NCBI GenBank assembly: GCA_050950345.1
Contig: JBMNHK010000002.1
Coordinates: 186,001 to 250,000, forward strand
DNA from: Pelotomaculum_C sp050950345
Lineage (GTDB): Bacteria > Bacillota > Desulfotomaculia > Desulfotomaculales > Pelotomaculaceae
DNA length: 64,000 nt
Direction: 5' to 3'
The position numbers were made by a program, and so were the translations under genes. How positions within the stretch are numbered: position 1 is the first letter of the stretch; the number at the start of each line of letters is the position of its first letter. The notes beneath the pieces are model-generated. The model worked only from the letters and a program-made list of their open reading frames with translations, ran no database searches and had not been told where the DNA came from. Positions 61,060 through 64,000 of the stretch are shown in pieces.

Positions 61060-61743
61060 TTGTCTTTAGAATTTCTTTTGCATGAGATGAACTGGCACCC
61101 GGTTATTCTATCGGTGCGCGTAGCCATCATTGCAACGATTGTTGTCACTTGCATAGGTGTTCCTTTGACGCGGTTCATGGCACGCAATGAATTCTATGGC
61201 AAAGACTTCATAGAAGCTGCTATTACCCTGCCGATGGTTTTGCCGCCTTCCGTTGTGGGTTACGGCCTGCTGTTACTGATCGGCAAAAACGGTATCATTG
61301 GCAAGGCTTTGGCAGATGCAGGTTTTACTCTGATTTTTACCTGGTATGCCGCAGTCATTGCCTCCACCGTGGTTGCTTTTCCTTTGATGTATCAGAGTGC
61401 TAAAGCGGCTTTCAAAAGTGTTGACGTGGCTTATGAAAACGTGGCCAGGACGCTGGGAGCCGGTGAGATCAGAACATTCTTCACCATTACATTGCCACTG
61501 GCCTGGCCAGGTGTCCTGGCCGGGCTGGTGCTTACTTTTGCCCGTGCCCTTGGCGAATTCGGCGCTACATTGATGATCGCCGGCAATATACCGGGCAAGA
61601 CTCAGACCATTCCTACGGCCATATATTATGCAGTGGAATCAGGCAATGATTTGATGGCCGGAACCCTGGTGGCCATTATCACGGTTTTTAGCTTCCTGGT
61701 TATTTTCTGGGTGAACTTCTGGAGTAAAAGACAAACTCATTAG
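61060..61743 (+). CDS. modB: Molybdate ABC permease ModB
   Basis: This 227-aa permease has five to six helices and the ABC-contact loop ARALGEFGATLMIAGNIPGKTQT, diagnostic for ModB/CysT proteins. TTG at 61060, right after the modA stop, has AAGGTGA 9 bases upstream. It pairs with the next ATPase and the ModA lipoprotein to import molybdate. Confidence 0.93.
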   Translation: MSLEFLLHEMNWHPVILSVRVAIIATIVVTCIGVPLTRFMARNEFYGKDFIEAAITLPMVLPPSVVGYGLLLLIGKNGIIGKALADAGFTLIFTWYAAVIASTVVAFPLMYQSAKAAFKSVDVAYENVARTLGAGEIRTFFTITLPLAWPGVLAGLVLTFARALGEFGATLMIAGNIPGKTQTIPTAIYYAVESGNDLMAGTLVAIITVFSFLVIFWVNFWSKRQTH

Positions 61744-61759
61744 GGTATAAGGTGATCAT

Positions 61760-62428
61760 ATGTTAGAAGCCAGCTTATATAAAAAATTGTGGCATTTCGA
61801 CCTGGAGATCCAATTGAAAGTTAACAATAATCAAATTCTTACTTTGCTTGGCCCTTCAGGTTGTGGCAAGACCACAACATTAAACCTTTTGGCCGGGTTG
61901 TTTAAAGCTGACCAGGGTGTGATTAAGCTTGACGATCGGGTTCTGTATTCCTCTGAAGATAAGATTAACATTCATACCCAGGCGAGAAATGTTGCTTATT
62001 TGTTTCAGAATAACGCGCTTTTCCCGCACATGACTGTCCTTAAGAATGTCACTTATGGACTGCGAACCAGGAGGAATAAGAACAAAGCAAGGTTAGATCC
62101 TTTGGAGTTGCTGAATTCCTTTGGTGTCGGGCACCTGGCGGACCGTTATCCCAGCCAAATCTCCGGTGGGGAAAAACAACGGGTTGCTTTGGCCAGGGCG
62201 CTGGTGGTGCAACCGGAATTGCTCTTGCTGGATGAGCCCTTTAGCGCATTGGATAAAGACACCAAAGTGTCTTTGCGGCATGAGCTGAAACAACTGCATA
62301 AAAAATGGCAGATACCTTTTGTGCTAGTAACCCATGATGAAGAAGATGCGAAATTTCTAGGGGATATTACCATTGTAATGAAAAAAGGTAAGCCCATAGG
62401 CAGTTCACTGAAAATAGTAACGGCTTAA
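61760..62428 (+). CDS. modC: Molybdate ABC ATPase ModC, short form
   Basis: This 222-aa ATPase has Walker A GPSGCGKTT, Q-loop LFQNNALFPHMTV, signature ISGGEKQRVALARAL and LLDEPFSALD. Typical ModC is about 350 aa with a C-terminal Mop domain that gives feedback inhibition. That domain is missing here, so transport may lack direct molybdate feedback; a separate Mop protein is encoded at 53.5 kb. The start follows an AAGGTGAT site, 16 bases after modB. Confidence 0.9.
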   Translation: MLEASLYKKLWHFDLEIQLKVNNNQILTLLGPSGCGKTTTLNLLAGLFKADQGVIKLDDRVLYSSEDKINIHTQARNVAYLFQNNALFPHMTVLKNVTYGLRTRRNKNKARLDPLELLNSFGVGHLADRYPSQISGGEKQRVALARALVVQPELLLLDEPFSALDKDTKVSLRHELKQLHKKWQIPFVLVTHDEEDAKFLGDITIVMKKGKPIGSSLKIVTA

Positions 62429-62486
62429 TGGAGTTTGCTGCTCTATTTGTTTAATGGGCGGGGAAAGCGGTGTTAAGGAGGCTATC

Positions 62487-63251
62487 ATGAATAAAAATAA
62501 AGTTAATACAAGCACTTTTTTTGAGCGCTTGCAGAAAGAGTTTGCAGCAATGGTGGAGGAAGCTAACCTCAGACAGGCGGAAGTAGAAGTAAAGGCGGCG
62601 TTATTGAGTCCCGAAGATGCCATCGGGGCCACTAAAAGAACGGATTATGTATTGTTGGCAGGAAAAGAGCGGTTGCTGCAGGCTAAGGTCATGGGCGCCA
62701 AAGGGCAGGCGTTTACAAGTGCCCAAGGGGACTTTAGCGGCACCCTGGACGATGTGCTGGCTTTGTCCCTGGAAGATGATTTCCAACGCGCTGTATATAT
62801 TGCCACCCTTAACGCTGTGGCCAGTCACGTTGGCATGGTGGACAATAGTATTCACTGCCGCAATGAAGGACCGGAATTGTGTGCCGGTCAGGTGGCAGAT
62901 TATTTTCGCAAGAACTATGGCCACCCGCGCATACTGATGATTGGCTACCAACCCGCATTGGCCGAAGCTTTGAACAAGGCGTTTCCGGCCTTGACCGTGC
63001 TTGATCTCGATCCTGCCAATATAGGAAAGACAAAAAACGGGGTGTTGATTAATGACGGAGCGGTGGGACTGGATGAACACATCGCCAACAATGATGTTAT
63101 TTTTTCCACCGGCAGCACCATCTGTAACGCAACTATAGATACTTTGTACAATGCCTCCATACCACTGGTGTTTTACGGGACAACCGCCTCCGGGGCAGCG
63201 GCTTTGCTTGGACAGGCCAGATTTTGCCCTGAAGCTACTTGCGGGAAGTGA
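62487..63251 (+). CDS. DUF364-like Rossmann protein (second in cluster)
   Basis: This 254-aa protein is a distant relative of the DUF364 protein upstream. It has RILMIGYQPALAEALNKAFPALTVLDLDPANIG, then NDVIFSTGSTICNATIDTL and IPLVFYGTTASGAAALL, and an N-terminal domain with the residues HVGMVDNSIHCRNEGPELC. Several conserved cysteines and histidines suit metal binding. ATG at 62487 follows AAGGAGG. Its place right after modABC links it to molybdate or tungstate handling, but the reaction is unknown. Confidence 0.8.
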   Translation: MNKNKVNTSTFFERLQKEFAAMVEEANLRQAEVEVKAALLSPEDAIGATKRTDYVLLAGKERLLQAKVMGAKGQAFTSAQGDFSGTLDDVLALSLEDDFQRAVYIATLNAVASHVGMVDNSIHCRNEGPELCAGQVADYFRKNYGHPRILMIGYQPALAEALNKAFPALTVLDLDPANIGKTKNGVLINDGAVGLDEHIANNDVIFSTGSTICNATIDTLYNASIPLVFYGTTASGAAALLGQARFCPEATCGK

Positions 63252-63311
63252 TTAATGCCTTGTAAAAAGGTATGGCTTGCTGCATTGAGAAATATACTGG
63301 TTGATGCACAG

Positions 63312-63369
63312 GGCAGGATAAGCCTGAGTGTTAGTCCTGGATGTTAGTTTAGTATAGTATTGTCCTGCC
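63312..63369. repeat. Long stem-loop downstream of the second DUF364 gene
   Basis: GGCAGGA (63312-63318) pairs with TCCTGCC (63363-63369) across a 44-base loop. Termination is possible but the T-run is poor. Confidence 0.45.
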
Positions 63370-63388
63370 TTTATCCATATGATATAAT
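63360..63388 (+). promoter_or_regulatory. Promoter candidate upstream of moaA
   Basis: TTGTCC (63360-63365), 17 bases, TATAAT (63383-63388) with TGA just upstream (extended -10). It starts about 300 bases before moaA. Confidence 0.6.
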
Positions 63389-63466
63389 TCAATAGCTATA
63401 GAGTGTAGTATTTATTTTATTTATCTTCCGTTTTATTTATTTTCTTAATGTTTTGTCTATTTATAT

Positions 63467-63501
63467 GATACGGTCTTTTGGACGACTGTAGTATCCTTTT
63501 T
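63467..63501 (+). terminator. Possible attenuator hairpin in the moaA leader
   Basis: GATAC-GTC and GAC-GTATC arms (63467-63475 and 63484-63495) form an imperfect stem followed by CTTTTT. It would lie between the two promoter candidates. Confidence 0.4.
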
Positions 63502-63596
63502 GTTACAGGGAGCAGAAACAAGGTGCTGTCGTCGATAAAGGTATTAGGGTTTCAATGTTATGTGTGAGTTTAGCTTTAAAGGATATTGAAAAATTT

Positions 63597-63605
63597 TGAT
63601 ATAAT
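63597..63605 (+). promoter_or_regulatory. Second extended -10 element upstream of moaA
   Basis: TGA-TATAAT (63597-63605) is an extended -10, 87 bases before the moaA start. The -35 is weak. Confidence 0.5.
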
Positions 63606-63691
63606 GAAAATCTATTATTCAATTCGTTGTTTATGGAGTATCATTATTTCCTGTTTAAACGTACCAAGAGCTCTGGTAATATAAATGCTGG

Positions 63692-64000
63692 ATGGTGAGG
63701 GGATTGAAAGATACCTATCAGAGGGATATTAACTACCTCAGGGTTTCTGTTACTGATCGTTGCAATTTGCGCTGTGTTTACTGCATGCCGGCTGAAGGTG
63801 TTCAATCTACTCCTCATGCTGAGATCCTGCGCATTGAAGAAATAGAAAAAATAGTCCGGGCAGCCAGCTTGATCGGAGTAAGAAAAATCCGCCTAACCGG
63901 CGGAGAGCCGCTGGTGCGAAAAGGGATTGAAGACCTGGTTAAACGGATCTCGGATATCCCGGGCATTGATGACATTACTCTGACCACCAATGCGTTGCTG
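63692..64000 (+). CDS. moaA: GTP 3',8-cyclase MoaA (5' part, cut by window end)
   Basis: The first 103 codons show the MoaA N-terminus: NYLRVSVTDRCNLRCVYCMPAEG with the CxxxCxxC cluster, then IRLTGGEPLVRKGIEDLV and TTNA. MoaA starts molybdopterin synthesis by converting GTP to 3',8-cyclo-GTP with a radical mechanism. The start is uncertain among ATG 63692, GTG 63695 and TTG 63704. The gene runs out of the window. It closes the molybdenum block. Confidence 0.93.
   Translation, partial: MVRGLKDTYQRDINYLRVSVTDRCNLRCVYCMPAEGVQSTPHAEILRIEEIEKIVRAASLIGVRKIRLTGGEPLVRKGIEDLVKRISDIPGIDDITLTTNALL

Noticed and set aside
62601..63080. Long minus-strand frame within the second DUF364 gene.
   Set aside because: Shadow of a well-supported plus-strand gene with a strong ribosome site and operon context.
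1..64000. CRISPR array, tRNA or rRNA genes, prophage genes.
   Set aside because: No regularly spaced repeat-spacer pattern, no cloverleaf or rRNA sequence, and no phage structural genes were recognised.

Overview
The window reads as a stretch of chromosome from an anaerobic Firmicute (Clostridia). I infer something close to the Desulfotomaculum/Pelotomaculum (Peptococcaceae) group, but no rRNA or tRNA is present to confirm it. Signs are strong GGAGG ribosome sites, many TTG/GTG starts, consensus sigma-A promoters, a Trp T-box, SLH-domain and MscL genes, a B12-dependent ribonucleotide reductase, CoA-thioester metabolism and a large molybdenum-cofactor cluster. No prophage or CRISPR array was seen. 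Mobile DNA is limited to one intact IS30-family element and a small IS3-like remnant.

Layout. 0-9 kb: trpB2 behind a Trp T-box, an SLH protein, a UgtP-like glycosyltransferase, a lipoprotein, nrdJ and an orphan Dam methylase. 8-13 kb: an acyl-CoA dehydrogenase fused to an ETF-alpha FAD domain, divergent from a two-subunit CoA-transferase, then an SDR. 13-16 kb: a MoxR/CoxE-type ATPase-VWA pair, divergent from a MerR-like regulator that has two tandem promoter/operator copies. 16-23.6 kb: GNAT, asparaginase-like hydrolase, htpG, mscL and a frameshifted PAS-GGDEF-EAL gene. 23.8-30.1 kb: a catabolic operon with a HisD paralogue, a zinc dehydrogenase and a ribose-type ABC importer. 30-38 kb: a DHA2 exporter, marR, the IS30 insertion and a MacAB-like ABC efflux operon. 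38-50 kb: ABC-F, NlpC/P60, thrC, a membrane Mrr-like protein, SDR, sirtuin, rhomboid, tsaD and a radical SAM-PDZ-DUF512 protein. 49.7-53.4 kb: ACT protein, 5-formyl-THF cyclo-ligase, an FNT channel, larB and a short larC.

53.5-64 kb is the most coherent block and is devoted to molybdenum: a stand-alone Mop protein, an excisionase-HTH/periplasmic-binding regulator, an XdhC-like protein, moeA, a methyltransferase, a TrmO-like protein fused to a degenerate FmdE domain, an FmdE-family protein, a DUF4213/DUF364 protein, modABC, a second DUF364-like protein and the start of moaA (cut by the window end). Uptake (ModABC), storage (Mop), insertion (MoeA) and pterin synthesis (MoaA) are recognisable. 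The FmdE and DUF364 proteins have no assigned role and are the best candidates for undescribed steps.

Many starts were moved from the longest reading frame to an internal codon with a properly spaced ribosome site. Function assignments rest on motif recognition by eye, without database searches.
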